A DNA stretch of 64,000 nt from an uncultured Pelagibacteraceae bacterium (GTDB lineage: Bacteria; Pseudomonadota; Alphaproteobacteria; Pelagibacterales; Pelagibacteraceae), in the NCBI GenBank assembly GCA_902565935.1, contig CACFGT010000001.1:62001-126000 (forward strand), in the 5' to 3' direction. Made by a program: the position numbers and the translations under genes. Shown here piece after piece: positions 19,987-28,783 of the stretch (position 1 is the stretch's first letter; each line of letters opens with the position of its first letter). Below the pieces are notes generated by a model. It saw only the letters and a list, made by a program, of their open reading frames with translations, had not been told where the DNA came from and did no database searches.

Positions 19987-20046
19987 ATTTTCTCCTTTTT
20001 ATTAATTATTACATCAATGTTATAAATTTATTAAGGTGTAACAGTA

Positions 20047-20385
20047 TTAGAGAAAATTAGTTATATATTTATGAATAAAAAAACCAACAACTATAAATCC
20101 TAAGCCTGTGCCATAAATTAGGAAGAAATTCATATTAAATGATTTCGCAAAAAAGAAGGGTAAAAAAAATAAATAACTCACAGGTACCGCAACTAGTATG
20201 CTTTTAGTAAAAAGAATTGTTTTTTCTATATCATTATGCTCATAGTAGGAAAAAGCTATAGCTATGAGTGATACAAGAGGTAAGGCGATAATAAAACCTG
20301 CAAGCTTTGGATTTTGCCCTGAAAGCCAACTGGCGAATGCTATTATTATTGCAGCTAGTATGATCTTTAAGGTAAAAAATATCAT
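20047..20385 (-). CDS. DUF3147-like small membrane protein
   Basis: A 112-residue protein with about four hydrophobic segments (residues 4-20, 28-46, 62-82 and 87-108), resembling the DUF3147 family of uncharacterised membrane proteins. I chose the ATG at 20385 over the TTG one codon earlier. It begins 13 bp after the zur stop, so it is likely read through from the znuC-znuB-zur unit. A role in metal homeostasis is only suggested by position. Confidence 0.7.
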   Translation of the reverse strand: MIFFTLKIILAAIIIAFASWLSGQNPKLAGFIIALPLVSLIAIAFSYYEHNDIEKTILFTKSILVAVPVSYLFFLPFFFAKSFNMNFFLIYGTGLGFIVVGFFIHKYITNFL

Positions 20386-20398
20386 CAATAATTCAAAT

Positions 20399-20806
20399 TT
20401 ATTTGGTTATACATTTTTTGCATAAACCAAAAAATTCAAGATTATATTTACTATATTTCATACCAGCTTTGTCTTTAAAATTTGATAGATATTTTGAAAG
20501 GCTGGAATTATTAATTTCTGTTACTTTTTCGCAACTTTCGCATATTGAAAAAGCAGTAGCTTTTGACACCTGACAACTTGAATTTTGACAAGCTATGAAA
20601 GCATTTCTACTTTCAATTTTATGTATTTTTCCTATTTCAACTAACTTATCTAGTGCTCGATAAACTTGTAATGGAGCTTTGATGCCTTTTTTTTGAACAT
20701 TAAAAAGTATTGAATAAGCTTTAAGTGGCTCAGGTGATCTATCAATTATATCAAAAATAATTTGTTGATTTTTTGTTAGATTATGTTCTTTATGCATTTT
20801 ACTCAC
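20399..20806 (-). CDS. zur: Fur-family zinc uptake regulator Zur
   Basis: A 135-residue Fur-superfamily repressor. The N-terminal winged helix (about 12-80) contains VYRALDKLVEIGKIHKIESRNAFIAC, and the C-terminal half has the paired cysteines CESC and CKKC that bind structural zinc. Placement next to znuBC makes Zur the most likely member. I use the GTG at 20806 because a GAGGA ribosome site stands 9 bases upstream; an ATG three codons later is an alternative. It probably binds the palindromes upstream of znuC and znuA. Confidence 0.88.
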   Translation of the reverse strand: MSKMHKEHNLTKNQQIIFDIIDRSPEPLKAYSILFNVQKKGIKAPLQVYRALDKLVEIGKIHKIESRNAFIACQNSSCQVSKATAFSICESCEKVTEINNSSLSKYLSNFKDKAGMKYSKYNLEFFGLCKKCITK

Positions 20807-20821
20807 TTTACTGATTCCTCA

Positions 20822-21625
20822 CTAGTTTTTCAATTTAATAGATTGTTTAATTCTGAATAAAGAAAGAATGAACAATAATAAGGCAGCACTTATAATTGAA
20901 GGTCCTGATGATGTATTAAATTCTAATGATGAAAATAATCCTAAAATTACAGACAACAAACCTCCAATTATTGAATAGATAACCATTTTTTGCGGACTAG
21001 TTGAAATATTTCTAGCCATTGCGGCAGGAATAATTAACATCCCCGTTATTAATAATAGTCCTACCATTTTAATTGAGATTGCAATGATTGCTGCCATTAA
21101 GATTGTAAATATTGCTTTTGCTCGATCTGGATTCAATCCTTCTGCTTCAGCTAATTCATAATTTACAGTTGATGCAAATAAAGGTTTCCAAATTAACTTA
21201 AGAATTAAGAGAATTAATGCTCCTCCAATCCATATGATTAATAAATCATCCACTGTGACTGCTAGTATGTCACCGAATAATAATCCCATTATATCAAATC
21301 TGATAAATGTTAAAAAACCAATAACAACAAGTCCAACAGCTAGAGATGAATGAGCCAAAAGACCTAATAAAGCATCGCCAGGAAGATTAGTTCTTTTTTG
21401 AAGTTGTATTAAAGATAAAGCAATTAAAGAAGAAATTAAGAATACTGATAAAGCAATGTTGAATTCCATCGTAAAAGCTAATGTTACTCCTAATAGAGCA
21501 GAGTGGGCTAAGGTATCACCAAAATAAGATAATCTCCTCCAAATTACAAAACAACCCAGAGGCCCTGTCACAAAAGCAACTCCAATTCCAGCCACTAAAG
21601 CTCTTATAAAAAAATCATCGAACAT
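20822..21625 (-). CDS. znuB: Zinc ABC transporter permease ZnuB
   Basis: A 267-residue ABC-3 family permease with about eight hydrophobic helices. The N-terminal stretch GPLGCFVIWRRLSYFGDTLAHSALLG is characteristic of metal permeases. Together with ZnuC and ZnuA it imports Zn2+. It follows znuC with no gap and is followed by zur after 15 bp. Confidence 0.94.
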   Translation of the reverse strand: MFDDFFIRALVAGIGVAFVTGPLGCFVIWRRLSYFGDTLAHSALLGVTLAFTMEFNIALSVFLISSLIALSLIQLQKRTNLPGDALLGLLAHSSLAVGLVVIGFLTFIRFDIMGLLFGDILAVTVDDLLIIWIGGALILLILKLIWKPLFASTVNYELAEAEGLNPDRAKAIFTILMAAIIAISIKMVGLLLITGMLIIPAAMARNISTSPQKMVIYSIIGGLLSVILGLFSSLEFNTSSGPSIISAALLLFILSLFRIKQSIKLKN

Positions 21626-22372
21626 CTAATTTTTTTTTATTTCACCCTCATCTGTATGGATATGATCGTGTCTATGTTCATATCTTGATAATATTTGAGA
21701 AGCTTGCTCACCAAATAAAGCCTTGTACTCATTGTTTTTTGCAACATCCAGTGGAGAACCCGAGCAACAAACATGGCCGTTTAAACAAACAACATGATCA
21801 GTTGCACTCATTACAGTGTGCAAGTCGTGTGAAATCAACAAGATACCGCAATTTAATTCATCTGAAATTTTTTTTATTAATTCATACAAAGCAATTTCAC
21901 CAGTAAAATCTACCCCCTGAACTGGCTCATCAAGTACTAATAACTCTGGCTTTTTTGAAATAGCTCTTGCGAGTAATACTCTTTGAAATTCACCACCAGA
22001 CAAATCTCCTAAATTTTTATCTTTAAGATGAATAACGCCAGTCAATGATAAAGCTTCATCTATTGTTTCTTTATTAAGATTTTCAGTTAATACCATGAAA
22101 TCATTTACTCTTAGTGGCAATGTCCAATCTATAGAGATTTTTTGAGGAACGTATCCAATTTTATTTGTATATTTTTCGACTTCACCATCAATTTTTTTAT
22201 AAATGCCTAAAGCAATTTTAGCTGTTGTACTTTTTCCCGATCCATTTGGACCTATAAGAGTAACTATTTTACCTTTTTCAACTTGTAATGATACTCCCTT
22301 AACAAGTGATTTGTTATTAATGCGAAACCCTGCATTTTTTAATTTAACTAATATATTTTGATTAATACTCAT
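21626..22372 (-). CDS. znuC: Zinc ABC transporter ATPase ZnuC
   Basis: A 248-residue ATPase: Walker A GPNGSGKST near residue 42, signature LSGGEFQR near residue 122, Walker B LLVLDEPVQGVD, and H loop ILLISHDLHTV. The last 20 residues (YEHRHDHIHTDEGE) are rich in His and acidic residues and may bind metal, a feature seen in some ZnuC. It is first in its transcription unit and divergent from znuA across a 70-bp region holding Zur-box-like sites. Confidence 0.95.
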   Translation of the reverse strand: MSINQNILVKLKNAGFRINNKSLVKGVSLQVEKGKIVTLIGPNGSGKSTTAKIALGIYKKIDGEVEKYTNKIGYVPQKISIDWTLPLRVNDFMVLTENLNKETIDEALSLTGVIHLKDKNLGDLSGGEFQRVLLARAISKKPELLVLDEPVQGVDFTGEIALYELIKKISDELNCGILLISHDLHTVMSATDHVVCLNGHVCCSGSPLDVAKNNEYKALFGEQASQILSRYEHRHDHIHTDEGEIKKN

Positions 22373-22392
22373 TTTATTACTTGACTAAATAA

Positions 22393-22425
22393 TGTTATAT
22401 TATTACATAATGTTATATTATAACA
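22393..22425. promoter_or_regulatory. Twin Zur boxes in the znuC/znuA divergent region
   Basis: TGTTATATTATAACA (22411-22425) is a perfect 7-1-7 palindrome. The same element in imperfect form, TGTTATATTATTACA, starts 18 bp to the left (22393-22407). Both match the Fur/Zur-type 7-1-7 operator and the TGTTATA-type half-site known for Zur. Their location between divergent zinc genes supports zinc-dependent repression of both directions. Confidence 0.8.
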
Positions 22426-22442
22426 ATTTTAATAATTAAACC

Positions 22443-23498
22443 ATGAAAACAATTAAAAAACTCCCAATATTATTATCAATTTTATCATTCTTGACAATTT
22501 TTACACCAGCTAATGCTGAAATTAAAGTAGTTGCATCAATAAAACCAATTCATTCACTTGCAAGCTATTTAATGGATGGTGTTGGTAAACCTGATTTAAT
22601 TGTTGATGGTTATGCTTCACCACATGGATTTGCATTAAAACCATCCCATGCAAAAATGATTCAAAATGCCGATATTATATTTTGGGTAGGTGAAGACATA
22701 GAAAGCTTTTTAGAAAAACCATTAAAATCAATCGCAAAAAAAGCTGAAAAAATTGAATTAATGGAAATTAAAGGCATAACTAAACTTAAGTTTAGAGAAA
22801 GAAATATTTTTGAAGGTCATGACGATCATGATCATAAAGAAGACGATCACGATGATCATGCAAAGAAAGAGGACGATCATGATGATCACGATCATGACAA
22901 AAAAGAGAAAGAACATGGTCATGATGAACACGGACATGATGAAGATCATAAAAAAGATGGTCACGATGATCATGGACATGAAGGCCACGCACATGGTGAA
23001 TATGATCCACACATTTGGTTAGATCCAATGAATGCAAAAGTAATTTTAAGTGAAATGGCTGAACATTTAATTGAGAATGACACAAAAAATGAAGCTAAAT
23101 ATAAAGAAAATTTAAAAAAAGCACATAAAGATTTAGATAAATTAATAAAAAAAGTAAAATCGGAATTAAATAAAGATTTTAAATCAATAGTTTTTCATGA
23201 TGCGTATCAATATTTTGAAGAAAGATTTGGTGTAAATATTCTTGGTGCATTTACAGTAAATACCGACGTAATGCCTGGCGCTGAGCAATTAGCTGAAATT
23301 AGAGAAGTAATTGAGCATGATAAAGTAAGCTGTATATTTTCAGAGCCTCAATTTAATCCTGATATCATTAAAGCTGTAGCAAAAGATACTAATGTTGCAA
23401 CAGGGGTTATCGATCCATTAGGAGCTACTCTTAGCCCTGGCAAAGATTTATACTTCGATTTAATTGGCAATATGTCTAAATCTTTTAAAGGTTGTTAA
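22443..23498 (+). CDS. znuA: Zinc-binding periplasmic protein ZnuA
   Basis: The zinc receptor of the ZnuABC importer, 351 residues with a signal peptide (about 1-25). Metal ligands of the family are visible: His61 in ASPHGFALKPS, His190 in DPHIWLDP, and the later FHDAY and GVIDPLG segments. Between them (about 126-185) is a long loop of His, Asp, Lys and Glu repeats (HDDHDHKEDDH and similar), the metal-scavenging loop seen in zinc-specific ZnuA. It is divergent from znuC. Confidence 0.96.
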   Translation: MKTIKKLPILLSILSFLTIFTPANAEIKVVASIKPIHSLASYLMDGVGKPDLIVDGYASPHGFALKPSHAKMIQNADIIFWVGEDIESFLEKPLKSIAKKAEKIELMEIKGITKLKFRERNIFEGHDDHDHKEDDHDDHAKKEDDHDDHDHDKKEKEHGHDEHGHDEDHKKDGHDDHGHEGHAHGEYDPHIWLDPMNAKVILSEMAEHLIENDTKNEAKYKENLKKAHKDLDKLIKKVKSELNKDFKSIVFHDAYQYFEERFGVNILGAFTVNTDVMPGAEQLAEIREVIEHDKVSCIFSEPQFNPDIIKAVAKDTNVATGVIDPLGATLSPGKDLYFDLIGNMSKSFKGC

Positions 23499-23540
23499 AT
23501 AAAAATTGATCTTTAACCATTAATAATATCTAATATTGGG

Positions 23541-24539
23541 ATGAGTACAATTTCCCTCACATTAGATGAAATTTTTGATTTAGCTAAAAAGACTTTACTA
23601 GCTAATGGCTGTGATGATGAAACAGCATCTATTCTCTCTGATTTAATAAGAAATGCTGAAAGAGATGGATCTTTATCTCATGGTTTGTTTAGGTTGCCTG
23701 CATATGTGAGTGGTTTAAAAAGTGGAAAAATTAATGGCAAAGGAAAACCTGAAATAAAAAAAATTTCAGCATCAGTAATAAAAGTTCAAGGGAATAATTG
23801 TTTAGCCCCTGTAGTTTTAAATAAAGGATTACCTGAATTAGCAAAAGCTGCAAAAGAAAATGGAGTGGCCGTACTTGCTATAAATAACTCTCATCATATG
23901 GCTGCGATGTGGCCAGAGACAGAAAAATTAGCAGAAGAAGGTTTAGTTGCCTTTGCTTGCACATCATATAAACCTGCTGTAGCACCCGCTGGAGCTATCA
24001 AACCGTTGTTCGGGACAAATCCAATTTCTTTTGCATGGCCACGACCAGGAAAAACTCCTGTAGTTTACGATATGGCAACTGCATCAATGGCCATGGGTGA
24101 AGTTCAAGTTGCTAAAAGAGAAGGGCACAAAGTTCCACTGGGTACTGGTTTAACTAAAGATGGTAAAGAAACAACTGATCCAGGAGCAATAGCGGACGGA
24201 GGTGTGTTACTGCCTTTTGGTGGTTACAAAGGTTCAGCAATAGCAATGATGGTAGAATTAATGGCTGGCGCATTAGTTGGTGATAATTTTAGTTTCGAAA
24301 CTGCAGCGAAAGATAATAATGATGGTGGACCACCAAGTGGTGGAGAATTTATTATTGCAATTTCTCCAGATAAAACTTCAGGAACAAATTGGCAAAAACA
24401 TGCTGATGAATTTTTTGAAAAGATGAAATCTTTTGATGGAGTTAGACTTCCTGGTGAAAGAAGACATAAAAATAGATTAGACAAAGGTCCTCGAAATATT
24501 AATGAGGAGCTTGTAAATAAAATAAAGTCTTTAAGCTAA
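23541..24539 (+). CDS. Ldh family NAD(P)-dependent oxidoreductase
   Basis: A 332-residue member of the malate/L-sulfolactate/ureidoglycolate dehydrogenase family, which also contains delta1-piperideine-2-carboxylate reductases. Family features are INNSHHMAAMWPE near residue 115, GTNPISFAWPRPG near residue 158 and PFGGYKGSAIAMMVE near residue 223. The HHMAAMWPE segment is closest in my memory to the cyclic-imino-acid reductase branch, but substrate cannot be fixed from sequence. It overlaps the convergent xthA by 9 bp. Confidence 0.82.
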   Translation: MSTISLTLDEIFDLAKKTLLANGCDDETASILSDLIRNAERDGSLSHGLFRLPAYVSGLKSGKINGKGKPEIKKISASVIKVQGNNCLAPVVLNKGLPELAKAAKENGVAVLAINNSHHMAAMWPETEKLAEEGLVAFACTSYKPAVAPAGAIKPLFGTNPISFAWPRPGKTPVVYDMATASMAMGEVQVAKREGHKVPLGTGLTKDGKETTDPGAIADGGVLLPFGGYKGSAIAMMVELMAGALVGDNFSFETAAKDNNDGGPPSGGEFIIAISPDKTSGTNWQKHADEFFEKMKSFDGVRLPGERRHKNRLDKGPRNINEELVNKIKSLS

Positions 24540-25307
24540 AGTTATTTCTATTGGAGTATGATCTGATGGTTTTTCACGACCTCTTGGATCTTTATTAATA
24601 TTTATTCTCTCTACTTGATCAATTAAAGAATTAGAAACCAAGAAGTGATCAATTCTCATGCCATTATTTTTTTGCCAAGCACCCCTCATGTAGTCCCAAA
24701 ATGTGTAGCCCTCTTTAGTTTCGTTGAAATGTCTGTACACATCATTAAAACCTAAATTAATCATTTCTCTTAGTTTTTTTCTTATCTCTAATCTGAATAA
24801 TGCATCATCTTCAAAACTTTTGGGATTATAAACATCTTCAGCGGATGGAATTATATTAAAATCACCAGCAAGAATTATATTTGAATTTTTCTTACCCAAG
24901 GTTTTTAACTGTTTGATTAAATTTTCTAGCCATTTTTTCTTATAATCATATTTTTCAGTATCAACTGGATTTCCATTTGGAGTATAAATATTAATTAGCT
25001 GAATATTTTTTTTCTTATACTCAAGTTCAGCTGAAATAATTCTTGATTGTTTTAATTTATCCTTAATTAAATCTGTTCTTATATTTTTTAATTTTTTTTT
25101 AGAAATAATTGCAACACCATTGTAGCTTTTTTGTCCAAACACGTGGCTTTCGTAATCCATGGCTGAAAAATCATCATAGGGAAAATTTATATCTTCAGTT
25201 TTGATTTCCTGCATCATTACAATATCTGGTTTATATTTTAAAAGGTAACTTTTGATATTTTCAATACGTGCTCGAACAGAATTTACATTCCATGAGGAAA
25301 TTATCAT
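24531..25307 (-). CDS. xthA: Exodeoxyribonuclease III / AP endonuclease
   Basis: Base-excision repair nuclease of the endonuclease/exonuclease/phosphatase fold. Catalytic motifs are SWNVNSVRAR at the N-terminus, MMQEIKT near residue 32, NIYTPNG near residue 95, LAGDFNI near residue 140, and the C-terminal SDHTPI. I place the start at the ATG at 25307 (MIISSWNV), which overlaps the erpA stop by one base, instead of a longer in-frame reading beginning inside erpA. The resulting 258 residues are normal. Confidence 0.93.
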   Translation of the reverse strand: MIISSWNVNSVRARIENIKSYLLKYKPDIVMMQEIKTEDINFPYDDFSAMDYESHVFGQKSYNGVAIISKKKLKNIRTDLIKDKLKQSRIISAELEYKKKNIQLINIYTPNGNPVDTEKYDYKKKWLENLIKQLKTLGKKNSNIILAGDFNIIPSAEDVYNPKSFEDDALFRLEIRKKLREMINLGFNDVYRHFNETKEGYTFWDYMRGAWQKNNGMRIDHFLVSNSLIDQVERININKDPRGREKPSDHTPIEITLA

Positions 25308-25624
25308 TAAAGAGAAAAAGAGACACCACAACCACAAGATGATTTAGTTTGTGGGTTTGTTATCTTAAATTGTTCACCAATTAATTCTGAAACATAATCA
25401 ATTTCAGATCCTTTTAATAGATCAGCAGAGGTTTTATCAATAAGTATATTTTCATAACTTAAGTCTTCTTTGGTCTTTTCTCTATCAAAAGTAAACTCGT
25501 ATTGAAAGCCAGAGCACCCACCACCCTTTATAGCGATTCTAAAAAAAGACCCTTTATCTTTTTTCGCCAATAAAACATTGATCTGTTTTAAAGCTTTATC
25601 GGTAAATTTAATTTCTTTAATCAT
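25307..25624 (-). CDS. erpA: A-type iron-sulfur carrier protein (ErpA/IscA family)
   Basis: A 105-residue HesB/IscA-type protein that carries or inserts Fe-S clusters. The three conserved cysteines are present: KGGGCSGFQYEF near residue 36 and the C-terminal SSCGCGVSF. It is divergent from dgt and translationally coupled to xthA. Which A-type subgroup it belongs to cannot be decided by eye. Confidence 0.9.
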   Translation of the reverse strand: MIKEIKFTDKALKQINVLLAKKDKGSFFRIAIKGGGCSGFQYEFTFDREKTKEDLSYENILIDKTSADLLKGSEIDYVSELIGEQFKITNPQTKSSCGCGVSFSL

Positions 25625-25674
25625 AATCGATCACTGATATTAGTAATATAATACTTAAAATTTTTTTTTAAAGG

Positions 25675-26793
25675 ATGAAAAAATACTCAAAGATAGGCTT
25701 ATTCAAAAGCAAAGGAAGATTATTCAAGGAGGCATCATCTAAATACCGAACCCCATTTCAAAGAGATAGGGATCGGATTATTCATAGCGCTTCATTTAGA
25801 AGACTTAAACACAAAACCCAAGTATTTGTTAATACGGAAGGCGACCATTATCGAACTAGAATTACTCATTCTATGGAAGTAGCTCAAATAGCAAGATCAA
25901 TAGCTAGGTATCTCAATTTAAATGAAGATTTATCAGAAACATTAAGTCTTGCTCACGATTTAGGCCATACGCCTTTTGGTCATGCTGGTGAGGATTCTTT
26001 AAATGAATGTATGGAGGAGCATGGTGGATTTGATCATAATTTGCAAACACTTAGGATTGTTATGTTTTTAGAAAATAAATATCTAAAATTCAGTGGACTA
26101 AATCTCTCAATTGAAACATTAGAGGGTCTATTAAAACATAATGGTCCAGTAGAAAACTTAGCTTTAGTAGATGAATTAATTGGAGTAAATAAATTTAAAA
26201 ACATGATAGATTTTAATACTTATCCATCTCTAGAAGCACAAATTTCAGCAATTTCTGATGATATAGCTTATAATAATCATGATATTCAAGATGGAATTAA
26301 TGCAAATCTATTTAGATTAGAGGAGTTGGTTGATATTGATTTTTTTAAAGATATTTACAGAAAATATAAAAAAAAGATTAATAAACACAATTATAAAATT
26401 GCGACATACCAAATTGTAAGAGATTCAATTGATTTTATGATTAAAGATTTAATAACTAATACTAAAAAAAATTTAAGTCTTAACAAGGTAAAAAATAATA
26501 ATGATATAAATGGCACAAGTTTTTTAATGGTAGATTTTTCTGATAAAGTAAAAGAATCTGAAGATGAAATTAGATATTTTTTAAAAATGAAAATGTATAA
26601 TAATAAGGATGTATTAAAAAAGAATAATGAAGGAAAATCAATTATTAAAAGATTGTTCAATAAGATTAAAAAAAATCCAAGAAAATTTATTTCTAAGAAT
26701 TATCTTGTTAATGACAAATATAGAGTAATTTCAGATTTCATTTCTGGAATGACGGATAGATATGCGATCAACCTTGATAAAAAATTAAAATGA
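25675..26793 (+). CDS. dgt: Deoxyguanosinetriphosphate triphosphohydrolase-like protein
   Basis: A 372-residue HD-superfamily dNTPase. The metal-binding HD elements are FRRLKHKTQVFV near residue 40, THSMEVAQIARS near 63 and LSLAHDLGHTPFGHAGE near 92, with YNNHDIQDG near 203. It probably hydrolyses dNTPs to nucleosides and triphosphate, controlling nucleotide pools. It lies in the common alphaproteobacterial order erpA/dgt/argS and overlaps argS by 4 bp. Confidence 0.93.
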   Translation: MKKYSKIGLFKSKGRLFKEASSKYRTPFQRDRDRIIHSASFRRLKHKTQVFVNTEGDHYRTRITHSMEVAQIARSIARYLNLNEDLSETLSLAHDLGHTPFGHAGEDSLNECMEEHGGFDHNLQTLRIVMFLENKYLKFSGLNLSIETLEGLLKHNGPVENLALVDELIGVNKFKNMIDFNTYPSLEAQISAISDDIAYNNHDIQDGINANLFRLEELVDIDFFKDIYRKYKKKINKHNYKIATYQIVRDSIDFMIKDLITNTKKNLSLNKVKNNNDINGTSFLMVDFSDKVKESEDEIRYFLKMKMYNNKDVLKKNNEGKSIIKRLFNKIKKNPRKFISKNYLVNDKYRVISDFISGMTDRYAINLDKKLK

Positions 26794-28523
26794 ATATTTT
26801 TAATGATTATTTAGAGAAGATAAAAGAAACAATATTAAATCTTTCTCAGAAAGGGGAATTAATTTTACCTGATCAGCTTGATGGAATTACTGCTGAAATA
26901 CCACCCTCAAAATTTAATAGCGATATATCAACAAATGTTGCAATGGTTTTATCTAAAATTAACAAAAAAACTCCTGCTGATTTAGCTCAGATTTTGTCTG
27001 AAGCTTTAAAAGAAAATGACAAATTGATAGAAAATATTTCTATCGTTAAACCGGGTTTCATCAATATCAGTTTTAAACCAATTTTTTGGACAAATTTTAT
27101 TAGTGAAATTTTAAAAAATTCACAAACTTTTGGAATTAATTTAAAAGAAAAAAAGAACAATTATTTAATCGAATTTGTATCTGCAAACCCCACAGGTCCG
27201 TTACATGTAGGTCATTGCAGAGGAGCTATTCTAGGAGATGTAATTGCGAATGTTTTATTATTTAACAAGCATAAAGTCACAAAAGAGTATTATGTCAATG
27301 ATTATGGCAACCAGATTTTGAATTTTACTAAATCAGTTTATTTTAGAATAAGAGAAATAAAACTTAATGAACCATTCCCAATAGATAATGAAGATTTATA
27401 TCCTGGTGATTATCTAATTGATTTTGCAAAAAATATTTTAGTTTCTTATAAAGACATTGATCTAAAAAATTTTGATAAAATATCTGAAAAATTAACAATC
27501 TTATCTATTGAGGAAGCATTGAAATTGATAAAACAAAATCTCAATAGTCTTGGTATTGTTCATGATAATTTTGTAAGTGAAAAAAAGTTAGTGATCAATC
27601 AAGAAGTAAAAAAAGTTATTGATCATCTTAAAAAAGATAATTTTATTTATAAGGGTAAAATCAAAGCTCCTACAGGAGAAAATACAAATGATTGGACTGA
27701 ACGTGAGCAATTACTTTTTAGGTCAACAGATTTTGGTGATGATAAAGATAGAGCTCTTCAAAAATCAGATGGATCGTGGACTTATTTTGCTAGTGATGTT
27801 GCTTATCATAAAAATAAATTAGATAGAAAATTTGATTATTTGATAAATATTTTAGGTGCGGATCATACTGGATATATCAAAAGAATATCTTCCTCAGTTG
27901 AAGCCTTATCAAAATCTAAAGATAAATTAATTTGCAAGACGAGTCAGTTGGTTAAACTTATTAAAGATAAAAAACCTTTTAAAATGTCAAAACGAAAAGG
28001 AGATTACATTACAGTTAATGATTTAATCAAAGAAGTTGGAAAAGATGCAACAAGATTTATTATGTTAAATAGAAGTAGCGATGTCGAGCTTGATTTTGAT
28101 TTTGATAATGTTATTGAAAAATCAAAAGATAATCCACTTTATTATGTTCAATATTGTTATGCTAGAATATCATCTGTTTTTAGACATTTGGAAAAAGATT
28201 TGAATTCTAAAATTGAAATTTCAAATTATAAATTTGAATATTCTAAGGATGAGATAAATATTTTAAAAAAAATTTCTGAGTGGCCCAAGTGTATAGATAT
28301 TTCTTCTACAAAATTAGAACCACATAGGATACCAGTTTATCTTTATGATCTAGCATCTCTTTTTCACTCATATTGGAATTTGGGAAAAGATAATCCTGAA
28401 AAAAGATTTATTAATGAAAATAAAAAAATCGATGATGATAAACTTATTTTATTAAAAGCTATTTCTAATACAATTAAAACTGGGATGAATATATTAGGTG
28501 TCTCAGTACCTGATAAAATGTAA
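26790..28523 (+). CDS. argS: Arginyl-tRNA synthetase
   Basis: Class I synthetase of 577 residues that charges tRNA-Arg. It has an N-terminal additional domain, the HIGH motif as NPTGPLHVGHCRG near residue 133, and a KMSKR-like motif (KMSKRKGDYI near residue 399). A DALR anticodon-binding domain is at the C-terminus. Its stop and the next start overlap as TAATG. Confidence 0.97.
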   Translation: MNIFNDYLEKIKETILNLSQKGELILPDQLDGITAEIPPSKFNSDISTNVAMVLSKINKKTPADLAQILSEALKENDKLIENISIVKPGFINISFKPIFWTNFISEILKNSQTFGINLKEKKNNYLIEFVSANPTGPLHVGHCRGAILGDVIANVLLFNKHKVTKEYYVNDYGNQILNFTKSVYFRIREIKLNEPFPIDNEDLYPGDYLIDFAKNILVSYKDIDLKNFDKISEKLTILSIEEALKLIKQNLNSLGIVHDNFVSEKKLVINQEVKKVIDHLKKDNFIYKGKIKAPTGENTNDWTEREQLLFRSTDFGDDKDRALQKSDGSWTYFASDVAYHKNKLDRKFDYLINILGADHTGYIKRISSSVEALSKSKDKLICKTSQLVKLIKDKKPFKMSKRKGDYITVNDLIKEVGKDATRFIMLNRSSDVELDFDFDNVIEKSKDNPLYYVQYCYARISSVFRHLEKDLNSKIEISNYKFEYSKDEINILKKISEWPKCIDISSTKLEPHRIPVYLYDLASLFHSYWNLGKDNPEKRFINENKKIDDDKLILLKAISNTIKTGMNILGVSVPDKM

Positions 28524-28783
28524 TGATAAAAGAAATTAAATATTTAATATTTTTTTTTATAATTGTTATTTTCATTTTTTTTACAACAAAATATTATTTT
28601 TCAGACACTAATAAAAAGAAAACTTACAGAACTTTAAATAATTTTGATAAGCAGATTAATAATTATCAAAAAAAACTGCCAGTTTTGGATGATGATACAA
28701 AGAACATAATAGAGTATGTGGAGCAAAAAGATACAAAAAAAAAGAAATTTAATTTTTGGAAATTATTAGAGTCTGATGATTAA
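28523..28783 (+). CDS. Short single-pass membrane protein in the SPOR-protein position
   Basis: An 86-residue protein with one N-terminal membrane helix (about 6-24) and a charged, probably periplasmic tail ending KKKKFNFWKLLESDD. In many alphaproteobacteria the gene between argS and nagZ encodes a membrane-anchored SPOR-domain protein that binds septal peptidoglycan. Here the anchor remains but no SPOR domain is visible, so it may be a shortened descendant. It overlaps argS by 1 bp and nagZ by 8 bp. Confidence 0.7.
   Translation: MIKEIKYLIFFFIIVIFIFFTTKYYFSDTNKKKTYRTLNNFDKQINNYQKKLPVLDDDTKNIIEYVEQKDTKKKKFNFWKLLESDD

Noticed and set aside
22822-22998. Repetitive CATGATGATCAC-like DNA that could suggest a repeat array
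   Set aside because: It encodes the His-rich metal loop of ZnuA; there are no constant repeats with unique spacers, so it is not a CRISPR.
22758-23085. Several ORFs in other frames over the znuA His-rich loop
   Set aside because: They are low-complexity products of the repeated His/Asp codons (Met/Ile/Val-rich or Arg/His-rich) inside a confident znuA.
24224-24484. 86-codon ORF antisense to the Ldh-family gene
   Set aside because: Shadow of a confident coding region with family motifs in the sense frame.
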